From Aaosphaeria pasadenensis (Eukaryota; Ascomycota; Dothideomycetes; Pleosporales), in NCBI GenBank assembly GCA_022813625.1, contig JAKLMB010000003.1, positions 1,178,001 through 1,242,000 on the forward strand: a stretch of 64,000 nucleotides of DNA. The letters run 5' to 3'. Both the position numbers and the translations under genes were made by a program. Every line of letters begins with the position of its first letter. The first letter of the stretch is position 1. The notes under the pieces were generated by a model. The model was not told the origin of the DNA. It did no database searches and worked only from the letters and a program-made list of their open reading frames with translations. Shown here one piece after another: positions 48,426 to 60,930 of the stretch.

Positions 48426-50690
48426 GGACGCAAGCGAGGGCCGGCCAACAGATGATGCAGAGCGGCCACCGCCCCCAAAGTACGCCAGAACCAAATTGTA
48501 GGCTGCCACGGCTGGCTACGCATACAACTTTACGCACAAGTAAAGTAGTGTCCCAGAGTCGAGTATGACAGACTAGGCAACTGTACCTGGGACGGCATCT
48601 CATACTAATTAAGAGTTCCATAGATGAAGTGCCCACTCTTATGCACCATGATAGCCCTAGTTAAGGACGTTGAACAACGTTTTTGAACGGCATTTACAGA
48701 TGCAAGGACGGCCTGGGTAGTATGAATATGTATGAATATGTACGAGTGCGATGCAAATAGCTTCAGCCTACAGGACAACCCCATTTAATGTGAGGATTGT
48801 GACCGGGGTGGGTATCCTCAAATTGCGAGATGACGTCGAAGCATACACGTGCAAAGTAAGAGGCAGCGCGAGCTTAGCTGGATCTGTCGAATGTGAGGAA
48901 GGTCAACCGTGATGTTTTGGGAACTTTAGCCAAGCCAAAGACCTGGACGACCCCGTCTCTGTATACTCTAGTAATACGGGGGGGACTGTAATACGGGGCT
49001 ATGATGAGTTAAGAGGAGTTAGATGAGTTAAGTGAGTTTAGATGAGTTTAGATGCCCACCCACACAACTCGCATACTACGTCATAGCTTATTGGATTGCA
49101 TGCGAAATCTGCCCTCGTGCCCTCGCCGCGCATACTTACGGTGAAGCATTACGAAATTGCGGGAACGTATTCATTTGCTCCCAAGAACCGGCACAATATC
49201 GCAGTGAAGACAGATAGACAGGATACAATATCTACGAGTATCTACAATATCGCAAAGCAGTCGCGCATCTAACACTACTCCGTAAGATGCATGCGATCAA
49301 CAGACGATCTGGGTTAAAGCCGTTGCACCATCGGGGACCCTTTGAATGTTGGAGAGGGAGTCGGACAAAATCTCACTGGCACGACTGGGTTGTGCGGCCG
49401 TTGATCACCGCTGATCGCATGCGCGTGTCGAAGAGTTTATTGATTTCTTAGGTTTCTTAGGCAGCATGTGGCAAAGAGTCTTGCGCAACGCAACTCCCGT
49501 CCCCCTCCGTCGACTTGGTGGCAGAGAGGCGGTACGGTGTTCGGTTGCCCTCGGTCGGCGAGGGAGAGATGCGACTTACGACTCAGTAATTCCTTGTGGT
49601 CAGACAGGATACCTCGTAGGGTGGACAGACGAATAATGATCATGTGCAGGGGAAGGGGATCAAGAGCGATGAGCAACACTTCCAGTAATGATGAATCCCA
49701 TTCTTTGCCATCCCTTCGCACGCCATGGTAGCCCATCCATGGTCGCCATCCTTACTTCCTGCTGGTTCCCGACCCCTAAGCTCCTTCATCCAGGTGGTGT
49801 CGAAGGGATGGATGAATGGTCAGAAATGGCAGCTGAGAGAATCGAGCATGGGAAGGGATGGCGCATCCATCATGAGTGCTGCTGTGTGTATGCCTGCCTG
49901 TCTGTCTGTCTATAGTTATGCGGGATGCCTTGAATGTTCTCGAATCGAATGCCGAGTCACAGGTATGATGGCGATAATAATAACTACAACAACCATATTG
50001 TGCATCCCGAATGGAAATGGGTAGTAGATGCGCGAACATGCTGTATACATGGACATTAAGACATATCAGTTATTGGTTGAGGGAGTGGCAGTGTCTTGGT
50101 TATTCCCACCGGTTCTATCCGCATCATGATGGAAAAAGCATGCGATTGTCAGCGGCTCATGGATCAGAAAGGCCCAAAGGGTCATGTTGTCAGTGTACGG
50201 CCCTTCCAGATGCCCACAAACTGCCATAGACACTCGTCATATCCCTGTTCCCTGTTGTCCCCCCTGCAACTTGCGCCTCCCACAACCTTACGCATACCAC
50301 ACGGCGCAAACCATTCTAACAAAGTGCCACACCAGCCAGTATCCAACGGCCTACGAAGCCCACAGCGCCCGTCAACGCCATCCCATAACCCAAAAAGGGT
50401 CGAGATTGGTCTTAGATCGGCATTCGGAAACCCTGGATTGGCACGCAGACCCTTGGCCCCGCGGTCATGGCTTCGTCCGCGTGCTCTCTAAGAGTCTCTC
50501 CATACATAGAGTCCATCCAAGAGTTAAAAAGTCTGCACGCCCCTCCCCTGCATGGCCTCGAACTCCACATAATTCATTCAAAGCCCAAAATATAACACAG
50601 CATTCGTTACAAGTCATCAAACTATCACTACAACTATTTCCGCTCCGTTCAATAAACTCCGGTCGCACCCATTCACACACACCTTATCCT
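48426..50690. other. Gene-poor stretch with small tandem repeats
   Basis: No supported gene. GTATGAATAT is doubled near 48720-48740. GATGAGTTA/GATGAGTTTA units are repeated at about 49003-49054. A CTGT microsatellite lies near 49898-49915, and TACTCCGTA at 49276-49284. Confidence 0.5.
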
Positions 50691-51022
50691 CTCTCCCCTA
50701 CCTGCTAGTGTGTCACCAGGAGAAGTCTAGAACACACATACCCTTTACCACCACTGTCGCTCCTAATCTTAAAACACATCGTTTATATACACACCAAGAT
50801 CTACCAATATTACTACGTATATCTTTATCTCCCCACCTTCAAGATATCAAACATCTACCTCATTCATAAGTCATCAACCCTCTTCGACAACCATCAACTC
50901 GAAAACTACATCACACTTCGAACTCAAGTTGTGTTGACTATCAATATCAATATCAACATCGACACCAACCAACCAACCAACCACAAGCACAACATAAACT
51001 ATCCACTCAAATCATCCTCACC
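50691..51022 (+). promoter_or_regulatory. TATA-like site and long G-poor leader
   Basis: A TTTATATA element at 50782-50789 is followed by about 230 bp that is A/C/T-rich and nearly free of G up to the ATG. It includes a CAAC/CCAA run near 50966-50985. Such leaders are typical of well-expressed fungal genes; the transcription start is not known. Confidence 0.5.
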
Positions 51023-51289
51023 ATGACTTCCAAGTTTACCGAAATCTTGGAGCCTTCCGAGGCCCCAACATATACCCACCCTCACCTCAACGTCTCTCTC
51101 GAAGACGTCTTGGCAGAGGAAGGTCGCAAGCGATCTGGTTCGCATTCCTCCTCCAGCTCCCACTCCAGCAACTCCCGGACGGGAAGCGATGCGGCTCCCA
51201 AGTCTCCCACATCATCAGAGGAGAGCGTCAAGGACGGTCTCAAGAGGAGATTCACCTTCGGTCGCAACAAAGCTCGCCGGTCCACGTGA
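51023..51289 (+). CDS. Small hypothetical Ser-rich protein
   Basis: 88 residues, start in an excellent context (CACCATGA). It begins MTSKFTEILEPSEAPTYTHP, has a helix-prone NVSLEDVLAEEGRKR, then a Ser/His/Asn-rich middle, and ends with a basic stretch (KRRFTFGRNKARRST). There is no signal peptide or membrane segment. It is probably disordered and possibly phosphorylated. The strong promoter-like leader argues for a genuinely expressed gene; I do not recognise the family. Confidence 0.65.
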   Translation: MTSKFTEILEPSEAPTYTHPHLNVSLEDVLAEEGRKRSGSHSSSSSHSSNSRTGSDAAPKSPTSSEESVKDGLKRRFTFGRNKARRST

Positions 51290-53616
51290 TTGAATGAGGA
51301 GAGACTGAACCTGCGCTTTAGCAAGGGTTTGTTTGAGAAGCGAGTTTAAGCGAAAGATATGAAGATGAATGTCCAGTCATCATGTCCCCCAGCACAATGG
51401 GAACCGTCACGACCAAGTGTTGGAAGAGACGAAGCGACGAAGAGATGAAGAGATGAAGTCACGAGACGGTTCGAACAGCAAACAATTCAATGAGAGTATC
51501 GTTAATGCTGTCGACCATGTCGCGTCCGAGAGAGAGACGGACAGAGAGCCGTGGCATGTCACTGGCGTCCATGCTCGAAGACATCAAACAAGCATGTCCG
51601 CGAACATGAAGATCGAAGAAGAAAGGGAAACACGAGCTACCATTCCATGGTTTCGCGACGATACTCCGTCGTTTCGAATGCGAACCATATATATTTACCG
51701 TCCACGAGACACTTTTGTAATACAGACAAATACCCCGAATTCTTTCAATTATGAAGTCTTCCCATTGCATATAGGTCATGAAACCATTGGTCTACACTAT
51801 TCGTGCAATATGGTAAATGTCGCGGCATTAGACAGCATGCGCATTACCAAATAACAAAAATAACAACCCATTTACATGAAACCCATCATCTTTCCATGTG
51901 CATTATCCTATTCTCATGTGCCCATCACACAGCTATCGTCCTACTCTTCCCAGCATATTGCTCGTTGTCGCAAAGTAGGGACCTCAACAACGCAAAAAGG
52001 TAAGCTAACAACCGCAATCTCGCTTATCATGCAAACTACGAAGTCTCTGTAAAGAAACCTTAGTTCCAATACTTCCCGTACCACAACAGTTCAACATCAA
52101 TAGTGTCTTTAATTCCACCGCCATTCTCACATTCGGCCTATAGCGTCCCAAAGGGTCCATAATAGATAAATTATGTGTACGTACACCTACGTAGCATGCA
52201 TGCATACATACATACTATCAATCCGCTAGTCTCTCCTTTTTCCGTTCCCTTCACCGTGATAGTTAATTAACCACAAGGGAGGAAGTAAGCAAAAGCAAGG
52301 GAGAGTAAATTCTTCAAGAACTACTTTTACTGTTTTCGCAAGTAACGGTCGAGTTGTCGTGGTTTCACGGAACTATTGGAGTTGCGAAATCAATTTATGT
52401 ATGCCTTCTCCATTTGGAACATGCAAACACACATTGATTGCGATAGTACTTGTAGGTAGGTAGTATTTCGCTTCGAGGGACGGTATTGTTGACTCACAAT
52501 GTACGCTAACCCTTCCCATCCCTTTTTCCAAACTACAGTGTATCCCTTCTCCCTTTTCCGACGGGAGGTTTGCGTGCTGGATGGGTGTAGAGTCTAGACC
52601 CTTTGATCTATTCTAATACACTACTGGTACAAGCAACAGCCAGCCATTCATATCGACAGCATTAGTATCATAGCTAGTGAACTTCGAGAAAGAAAGGAAA
52701 GAAGAAAACCGAGACCCACTGTTCTCAAGCACATGCATGCATGCATGTATTGTAAGTATCGGTTTTCTTTCCGTTTCTTTATGGTTTGGTGGATCCGTTT
52801 TAGGTTTGTTCTTTGCGGTTTCATGCTGTTGTCCATGTCGTTGTCGTTGGGGTGACGACGAAACTTAGTTTCAGGAACACATGGTTTGTGTATGGCTAGG
52901 GAGAGATGGTGTCATGAAGGCTTTGTAGGTGTGAAACTTGCGTTTTGGTGCGATTCAGATACATACATAAATAAACTTAGGGATGGAATACTTCTTTTTT
53001 CCATAGCTAATTTTGAATGGCTGAGGATGTTGTTTCATTTTTTTGGTTTGTCCCCATATTGTGTCATCCAACGTATATCACGGATCCATGCTATTTTGCT
53101 AAAAGTTTACTACAATTCATGCAGGTTTCTATTACCTGCATCTATCAAATAATCATTAACAAAGAAAAAAAGGACTGCAGGTGGTACTCGTTGCCTCCAA
53201 TAAGCAAGGTAGTCGAAGAGAACCCGCAACGGATACTCCAGTCTGGACGGAACCTGCAGATGAAACATAGTCCGGGGATAGGCATAAGTGTATGATCGTG
53301 AGGGTACGACTGGTAGCATAGTCCGCGGCGACATAACGCGCTAGGATGAGTTTCCAATTAGACGGGTAACAGTCGCACCAGCAAAACGAGGCAAGAACAA
53401 GACACAAAGTTAATTCTCAAAGGATGGAAATTTGTGTAATAGCGCATGTATCATTCATTCCCTATGCTTCGTTGATCGTAAGGCGGAGGTGGTATTTTCT
53501 GCCGCGCTCAAGTAAAAACGCCTGAATGTATGGTATCCTGAAACAAATGTCCTCGACTGGCACTTCCGTTCCCGTTTCTTTCCCTTTCGGTCACAAACGG
53601 TTCACGTCCCAGCTCT
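51290..53616. other. Gene-poor, AT-richer stretch
   Basis: No supported gene. ATGC/CATA microsatellite runs occur at 52193-52216 and 52731-52750. The first few hundred bases are probably the 3' UTR of the small Ser-rich gene. Confidence 0.5.
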
Positions 53617-54019
53617 CTATTTCTTGCCAGACTTCTTGATGCCCTGCTGGCCGGTGTTCATAGGTCCCTTGCCCTTGGCCTTGGACGCCATCTCATCGCG
53701 TGCCTTCTTGTCTGTGTGTTCTACGTCAGCCACCTTCTACTTTCCTTCGATTCTCTCATGCCCGAGTGTCGGGAGGAGTGCGATGGATCGGGTTCGTGCG
53801 TACCAGCCTGCTGCTTGGCCTTGAAGGCAAGGTCATCATCGTCGAGGTCGGCAGCCTTCTTCTTGGGCTTCTTGTTGTGGATTGGGTTGGTACCGGCTGT
53901 TGCATCCTGTGTCAGCGGAGGAAAATTCCCTCAAGGCGGGTTCCTGCATCTCCAGGATTTCGACTGAGGGTGCAGGATGGGATGGATCGGCATGACTTAC
54001 TTCCTTGACCTGAAGGCAT
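53617..54019 (-). CDS. tma7: Translation machinery-associated protein Tma7
   Basis: Exons 54001-54019, 53804-53896 and 53617-53711 give 68 residues (yeast Tma7 has 64). The first coding exon is 19 nt; the acceptor at 53897 was chosen because it keeps the frame and gives MPSGQGTGTNPIHNKKPKKK. The conserved body follows: ADLDDDDLAFKAKQQADKKA, then KAKGKGPMNTGQQGIKKSGK, the typical Tma7 glycine/lysine end. Tma7 associates with ribosomes in yeast; its exact role is poorly defined. The highly charged coiled-coil-like composition fits the family. Confidence 0.88.
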
Positions 54020-55620
54020 GATTGCGGTTGTAGTGATCTCGTCACTGGGTTTCTGTGGAGGGTAGTGGTGGAGTGTAGTGTGTTGTGTAGTGCAGGATAT
54101 GCCTCTCTGGTGAGAACAGTGGGGTTTGCGGTCAGCGCCTACCTGCAAATCTAGGGTCCGGTGGGGGCACGTGTAGCAAAAAGTGGCGGCCATGTGGCTC
54201 TTGGAAAAGTGGCTGTGGACACTCATCACGTGTCAAAATCTGCTGATGTAAGGTGATCTGATAATTCCCAACATCTCTCGAGTCTCGAGTCTCAAGTCTC
54301 ACTCAATATTCGACGAGGCACACTCTAGTTCACGATGTCCACTCAATCTCCACACGAGCGAAAGCGGAGAGACAACCAATGGCACAAACATTCTAGCCAG
54401 TTGTGAAGACCGCGCGCCTTTAGCAAGACAACACTCCGTCGACTCCGTTCGTAGACTTCGCCTTCGCCTGACAACAATGCTTGACAATCGTTCGATGCTC
54501 AAATGGAGTCTGCAAAAGCAATATGGTTTTAGTCGTCTGGATGCTATGAAATGCAATTGCGCAAACCCTCATCATCTAGATGCAATAGCTTCTCAAATCC
54601 ACTACTCCTTCGTCTAGCAACCGAGTCATGCAGATCTAGAAATCTTGATTCATGTGATCAGCGACTGTGAGCGGGTAGCCCAACATTTCTGTTGGGTGCG
54701 GGTGGTGGTCGCAACGCTAAATCCAGTGCAATCCATTTTTGCCGATTATCCTGCCAGTTAGACATTCAACTTTTGTCTCCACACCTTAGCTCGTCGTATC
54801 TCCCCAAGGAGGTCGAGAATCACCCTAACTGACCTGACACTTCTACACAATACCGTACGCTGCGTTCATTGCTGTTGAAATAGAGACGTTGTCGACCCTG
54901 TCAATATCGATGCGGCTCAACTCAGCCAAAGGCTTTTATCCAGCCCCCTCGGTGCTTCCCAAACGCTTATACAGAGATAAGAACTTCGATGCCGTCTTGG
55001 ATCAAGCAGGTGATGCTTGTCTGGGGCAACTCCTCCGTTCCCCGACCTCTTAGCGCCAACAAAACGAGCCTAACATCGTTTAGCTTCACATGGTCACCGT
55101 CCCTTTCATTCACGACTCGGTGGATCTCTGGGAAAAGACCTTATTTATCATTCGTGGAATAATAATTCCGTGACCATCTTGCAATCGACCATATCTCTGC
55201 CTCTCGGTCTACTGTCTTTTGTGGAGTTAAACAGCACACTTTTGGGGTAGTCCGGGGCCCCAGATCGCTTCCTCAGAATGTTATTGAAGAGACATCAGCC
55301 TCCCAGCATGCTGAGACGATATGATTGGTGTAAATATATTCAGGTCAACGGGTCGCAGAACCCGAATAGCATCCTCCATGTCGTGTACCAGGCTGTGGGG
55401 ATATGTCTGTACCAGGGACGATGTTTGGTTCCACGGCTCCGTGCATGGAGCTAAGATTATATGAGTGAGCACTGTGCATACATATATATATCTCAACCTT
55501 TGGCAATACATTTGAACTTCGTGCTTTCTGCTCCTCGCAAGTTTTGCTGTTCGCATTTCCTCGAGGCAAGGTCTTCATTTCCCTTCTTTGCTGGAAGATA
55601 TCGAAACAGCCTCGCCCAAT
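54020..55620. other. Intergenic region, no gene seen
   Basis: Divergent gap between tma7 and the transporter gene. Only short chance frames. TATATATATAT-like sequence lies near 55482-55492, about 130 bp before the transporter ATG, and could be its TATA region. Confidence 0.45.
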
Positions 55621-57336
55621 ATGCCTTCCTCTAAGTTGGTGTACAATTGGTACATCAGTTTGGTCGCAGCGTCATGCATGGTTCTTTACGGGTACGTTCT
55701 GTTTGAAATGTTACTTCACAATTCAATGTAGTGTATGTATGCTCACCAACATATCCTCATAGATACGATGCGTCCGTCTTCAACGCCGTTCAGGGTTCGA
55801 AGAACTGGGTGGCCTACTTCAACAAGCCTAACACCCAAATCATTGGAGCCATCAATACATCATACACAGTCGGTGCCGTTGTTGCGGGTTTCTTCCTGGG
55901 AGGACCACTGGCTGATTATGCTGGACGACGTGTGGGTATGGCTGTTGGAGCAGCTTTCGTTATCGTTGCAACATTCATGCAGACCTTCGCTCCAAGGGGC
56001 AACATTGCTTGCTTCATTGGTGGTCGTGTCCTCATCGGTATCGGTCAAGGTCTTGCCCTGAGTAAGTTTTCCCCAGTATGGTAGCACCCGGAGCGTTGTT
56101 AATTATTACCAGCTGCTGGCCCCATCTACATTGGCGAGCTTGCGCCTTCGGCAATCCGTGGACAAGTCATGTCTTTCTGGCAGATGTTCTACTCAGTCGG
56201 TTCATTCATCGCCTACTGGGTCAACTATGCCTGCAGCAAGAACATCCCCAAGCTTGGCGAGTGGGACTGGAAGATGGTTGTCCTCTTCCAGCTCCTCATG
56301 CCCATCGCCATCATCGCCCAAGTTTTCTTCATCCCCGAGACACCCCGTTGGTACATCCAGCACGGCAACCGCATCGAGGATGCTCGCCGTTCGCTTCAGC
56401 GTGTGCGAGACACCGAGGAGGAGGTTGAGGCCGAGTTGTTGACCATTCGTGAGGCGATCGAGTTCGAGGCTGAGGCCATCTCTTCCGGTTACTCCGCCCT
56501 CTGGAAGGACAAGTCCGTTCGCAAGCGAATGTACCTTTGCCTTATTCTCAACGCTGGACAACAGGTTACTGGACAAGGAACCTTGAACACCTACTCGACA
56601 ATTGTGTACAAGAAGGTCTTCAAAAGCGCTTCTACCATCGCTCTTATCAACGCTCTCAACGCCACCTTCGGTATCCTTTTCACATTGAACGCCACATGGA
56701 CGGTCGACCGCTTCGGTCGTAAGTTCCTGTTCATCGTCGGTGCTGTTGGTATGGCCATCTGCATGATCGTCGTCGCAACTGTCGAGACCCAAACACCCAA
56801 TATTGATGGCGCGAAATCACTGCCCGTAGGCATAGCGATTGTCTTCCTGATGTTCCTATTCGCCTTCTTCTGTAAGTGATCCACTCTGTTCGAACCGCAG
56901 CAACTCACTTCATGAAAATACCCACTAACACATGCGTCCAGACAAGCCTTCTTGGGGAGCAACCACCTGGATCTTCACCTCCGAGATCTTCTCCATGAAC
57001 GTTCGTGCCCAGGCCGTCGGCATGTGCTCGCAGACCCAGAACGTCGCCAACTCCATCGTCCAACAATTCTTCCCTACCTTCCTCAAGAACGAGGGCTTCT
57101 ACGCTTTCTACATGTTCGGCGGTATCAACGTATTGCTCGCGGTCTTCGTGTGGTTCTTCATCCCTGAGACCAAGAAGGTCAGCCTCGAGGAGATCGATAC
57201 CTTGTTCGGTGGCTCGAATCACGTGGAGAAGGGTGCGGAGATCGTTAACTTCGATGAGAAGCAGGCCAGGGTACACAGTGTGGAGCTTGATGGCGAGAAC
57301 AAGCCAGTCACTACGACAACAGAGCACAGGAACTAA
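55621..57336 (+). CDS. MFS sugar-type transporter
   Basis: Exons 55621-55691, 55763-56061, 56113-56871 and 56942-57336 give 507 residues, normal for the fungal sugar porter family with about twelve membrane helices. Family signatures: YDASVFNAVQGSKNW after helix 1, LADYAGRRVGMAVG between helices 2 and 3, GRVLIGIGQG, YIGELAPSAIRGQ, FIPETPRWYIQ, TVDRFGRKFLF, WIFTSEIF and FFIPETKKVSLEEID. The usual QQxxGxNxxxYY stretch reads GQQVTGQGTLNTYSTIVYKK here. Proton symport of a sugar or related polyol/acid at the plasma membrane is expected, but the substrate cannot be read from the sequence. Followed on the same strand by a Zn2Cys6 regulator. Confidence 0.92.
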
Positions 57337-58506
57337 TGGTCTTCAGTGGGTGAAGGACGATACTGGTAATTGGAAGGAGGTATCTGGTTACGATAAATCA
57401 GATACCAAGTATTTATTTACGGGATATGTGAGGCTGTGCACTGACATGACTACTACTTTAAATGACATGATGTTTTATCGTCAACATCCTCGTGTATGTT
57501 CCCTTGTGATGTGACCGGCCTGTGAGATGTTGCGCCTTTGATTTCCTCTTTACCAAGCTCCTCGAGGATATCCGTCTCCCGTCGTGACAACAGTGGGCTG
57601 GCAGCCCTCGGCTAGCCGGGTTAACTATTGCTTTAAGAGAGGGCGTGCCTTGTTTGGTGTATCTCTAGATGTGCGGAGATCGAACAGCTGGGGTTAGTAG
57701 AGATATGGATGGGTCTATATCTGTTCGACGACAGGAACAACGTTTGCTTTGCTGAGCATATTGTCGATTGCGTCGGCGGTAAGAGGGCTTCTGAGTTAGG
57801 ATTCTTTTTTTCGCGGACATCCTAGTCAGCGTCGACTTCTTTTGAACAAGTTACTGCGCAGTCGATGAGTTTATGCCATGTATTCGGTGGTGTTCAAACA
57901 GCGCATCAGACGCTTGGGTGATTGGATGCTGGTGTTGAATGTGGCACGCGTTGGTAGAGGCACAATGGCAATATTCATACCCATTCGCGATGGTTACGGG
58001 TACCCCAGAACCCAACATGAGGAAATTCATTAGGGAGGGGGGTGACATGTTTTAAATAGCAAAACAGCATGTTTCGTTCAATTGAGGTTCGACTACCGGA
58101 AATGTTATTGTAGACCTTACTATGTCGTGGTTCCGACAGCGGAAGCACAGTCGCCCGGATATGCAGTGTGGAGAAGTGGACCAAACACAAGGCCTCGACG
58201 GATTCTCTCATGATTGGTGTGCAGAGCCAGACAACAGAATAAACGTGAGTAAGGACACAGTTATATCTGACCATTATTTATTCATTCCTGAATCGAGTAT
58301 TGACACAGATATCAGTCTATGGAGATTGAATATGTCGCTTTTGGCGCGCCATGAACCGAGGGTAACATGATTGGTATTTTCCCCAGCCGGCCCGGCCTCC
58401 CCTCCTTTTCCTTCCCCACAGTTTTCCGGTCTCTCCACACTTCTCCCAACCTCAAGCTTCCACATAATCCGTGTCTCTTTTTGTGTTCCCTCCTCATTAT
58501 CCGACC
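57337..58506. other. Intergenic region between transporter and regulator
   Basis: No gene supported. A CT/C-rich tract at 58380-58470 lies just before the regulator ATG and is probably promoter or leader. A palindromic CGGCTAGCCG lies at 57609-57618. Confidence 0.45.
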
Positions 58507-60930
58507 ATGGATTTTGGTATCGACCAGGTGCCACAGGGTGAAACGGCGTCAGTATCGACAGCATCTCCTGCTACACCGATTTCTCCAAGACGAGCGTCTG
58601 TAGCTGAGTCCGTCGGTAATCCGCCATCCAGGAAGCGGAGAACTTCCTTCGCCCATATCAGTGATCCACGACAGAAGCGCAAAGTCACGCGTGCATGTGA
58701 CACTTGCAAGTCAAAGAAGGCAAAATGTTCTGGCACTCAACCATGCGATACATGCGCAAAGCGAGGTATCTCGTGTCTGTATGAGGCGCGTTACCTACGT
58801 GGTAAACCCCCAACTCCACCACAGTCAGAGCCAAATAGGCCTTTGCATTCACTGGACCCCATGGGAAGCATAGAAGCTGCCAACGAACAAAGGCTGTTAA
58901 ACGCAAGCATCATTCCGACATTCCAGCCTGTCAATGTCCATCAACAGCCGTCGAGCAGCAACCAGGCCACCCCAGAAGATGCTTCCTCACAGACACAACC
59001 AACCGTCCAAGAACAAAGACTGCACGGGAATGTAGCGATATTAAACCCAGTGTTGTCAATAGAGCATGGAGAGAGTCACGATACTGCCCTCCAACCTAGT
59101 AAGAGGGTAATCCATCATGATGTTCCTTCGCGAGGATCTCCTGATCTGGAAGTCGCCGGCCAATTTTCAGATTCTACGTCTGGCCATTCATTCCTCCATC
59201 GCGCATGGGTAAAGCTTTCCAACAATCAACATAGCCAGTTGTTGAGTGGTTCTCTAAGTTCAGGCGAAGAAAATCAAGGCCTTATTCATGCTGGCGACAA
59301 ACCATTCCAGGACTCTGGCCACATTCAACTTCCAGCGGAGCGCCGAACCATTGAACTCTTCGACCTATACTTTGACGTATGCATTGCCACCTACCGTATT
59401 CTACACAGACCAACTGTAATGGAATGGTATCGTGTGATGGTGCATAACACTGAGCGGCAGCTTCCCATTTGGCACGGATTAACCCGGGCGCAGGCCGCGA
59501 TTGTTCTTACTGTGCTAACGATAGCTACATTTCACGATGAAATAATTAGAAGTGGGGAAATACCTACATTTCCGTCCGTCAATGATGGAGTTTCTCCATT
59601 GCGACACTCTGATGCGCTTTTTTGTGAAGCGCTTCGTTTGACCGAGGCTGAGACGGGCTTTCCAAAGTTGGAATCCGCCCAAGTGCGCATAGTCCAGGTG
59701 CTCTACCTCCTCATGTCATCGCGAATGAATCAAGCGTGGTACACATTTGGTCATGCCCTTCAGATCATCTCAGCCCTGGGACTACATCGCTGCGAGGGAC
59801 GAAAGCGCCCATTGCAGAAGCGCGATTACATCGAGCAGCAGTGTCGGATAAGGACATTCTGGTCAGCATATATTGTGGACAAGTACATGGGTGTGGTCTT
59901 TGGTCGCCCTCGTCATTATCGCGATGATGATATCGACCAGCACTTCCCGGACGCAGTCAATGATGAGGACATGACGGCAGATGGCCCAATAGAGGGCACG
60001 GATGATAAGGACTGCCACATCGACGCCCTCATCTACCACGCAAAGTATGTATATTTTACTAAGGCTAAATGAGTCAGTACTGATAATTACAGACTTGCTC
60101 AAATTTTAGAGAAGATATCGAGCGAAGTCTATTCGATCAAGGCCGTTCCTGACCACGAGCGCATTGCCGCTTCACATCGCTTGGGACGTGAACTACGCGA
60201 CTGGAAAGCCTCGCTTCCGCCCCTGCTAGGTTCGATCAACCCTTCAAGTCTCATAGCGAGCTTTCGCCGGCAGTCAACATCCATGAATCTTTCCTACATG
60301 CAGTGTGTGATGCTCGCGCACCGCCCCTTTTTGCTGAAAAATCTCAGCAACCGACAGGATACTCGTGAGATGGCAAATGAGAGCATACGTGAATGCCTCG
60401 CTGCGGCTCAATCGGTACTTGAGGCTGTTGATCGATTGGCACGGGATGGTAAACTGTTTCATGCGTTCTGGTGGACTCATTATGTGTGCTTCTGTGCACT
60501 GAGTGTCGTCTACGTCTGGGCTATTCAACAAACCGATAACACTGGAGAGAATGGTCAAAGCTACGCCAAAATCTTTGATCTCGCAGAGCGCTGCCTGACC
60601 CATCTCGCCCAGGCGACGGCTAGCAATTCACCAAGTCGCCGCTACAGCATCATTCTCCAGGAATTACGGCTTGAGGCCAAACGGAGAACAGCCAGGCGGG
60701 GATCTGAAGCGGCTCTATTGCACGACAACAACAGTGTTAATGGGAATGCCACCGCCCTTTATCAATCACTGTCTGTGCCAGCTGCCGGTGGATGGAAACC
60801 AATGTTTGGTAGTCCTATTGATTCCGATATTTCGAACCTTCCTAATTTCCTTGACGATTGGCAGACGACAGACTGGCTTGAACTGGATTCTTCCGCATTC
60901 GTTGGTCTCGATACCTCATCCATGATGTAA
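58507..60930 (+). CDS. Zn2Cys6 transcription factor with fungal_trans domain
   Basis: Exons 58507-60044 and 60093-60930 give 791 residues. The 48-bp intron interrupts a lysine codon. The zinc cluster at about residues 64-92 is canonical: RACDTCKSKKAKCSGTQPCD, followed by TCAKRGISC. A Pro/Gln-rich linker leads to the fungal-specific regulatory domain (FDLYFDVCIATYRILHRPTV, ALQIISALGLHRCEGRKRPL, RIRTFWSAYIVDKYMGVVFG, GRPRHYRDDDID). The C-terminal end carries DWLELDSSAFVGLDTS, an acidic/hydrophobic stretch that could be an activation domain. It sits between the transporter and the monooxygenase, so a pathway-specific role is plausible but unproven. Confidence 0.92.

Noticed and set aside
57609..57618. 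CGGCTAGCCG palindrome as a Zn2Cys6 binding site
   Set aside because: A single short site; similar CGG/CCG pairs are expected by chance and nothing links it to the neighbouring regulator.
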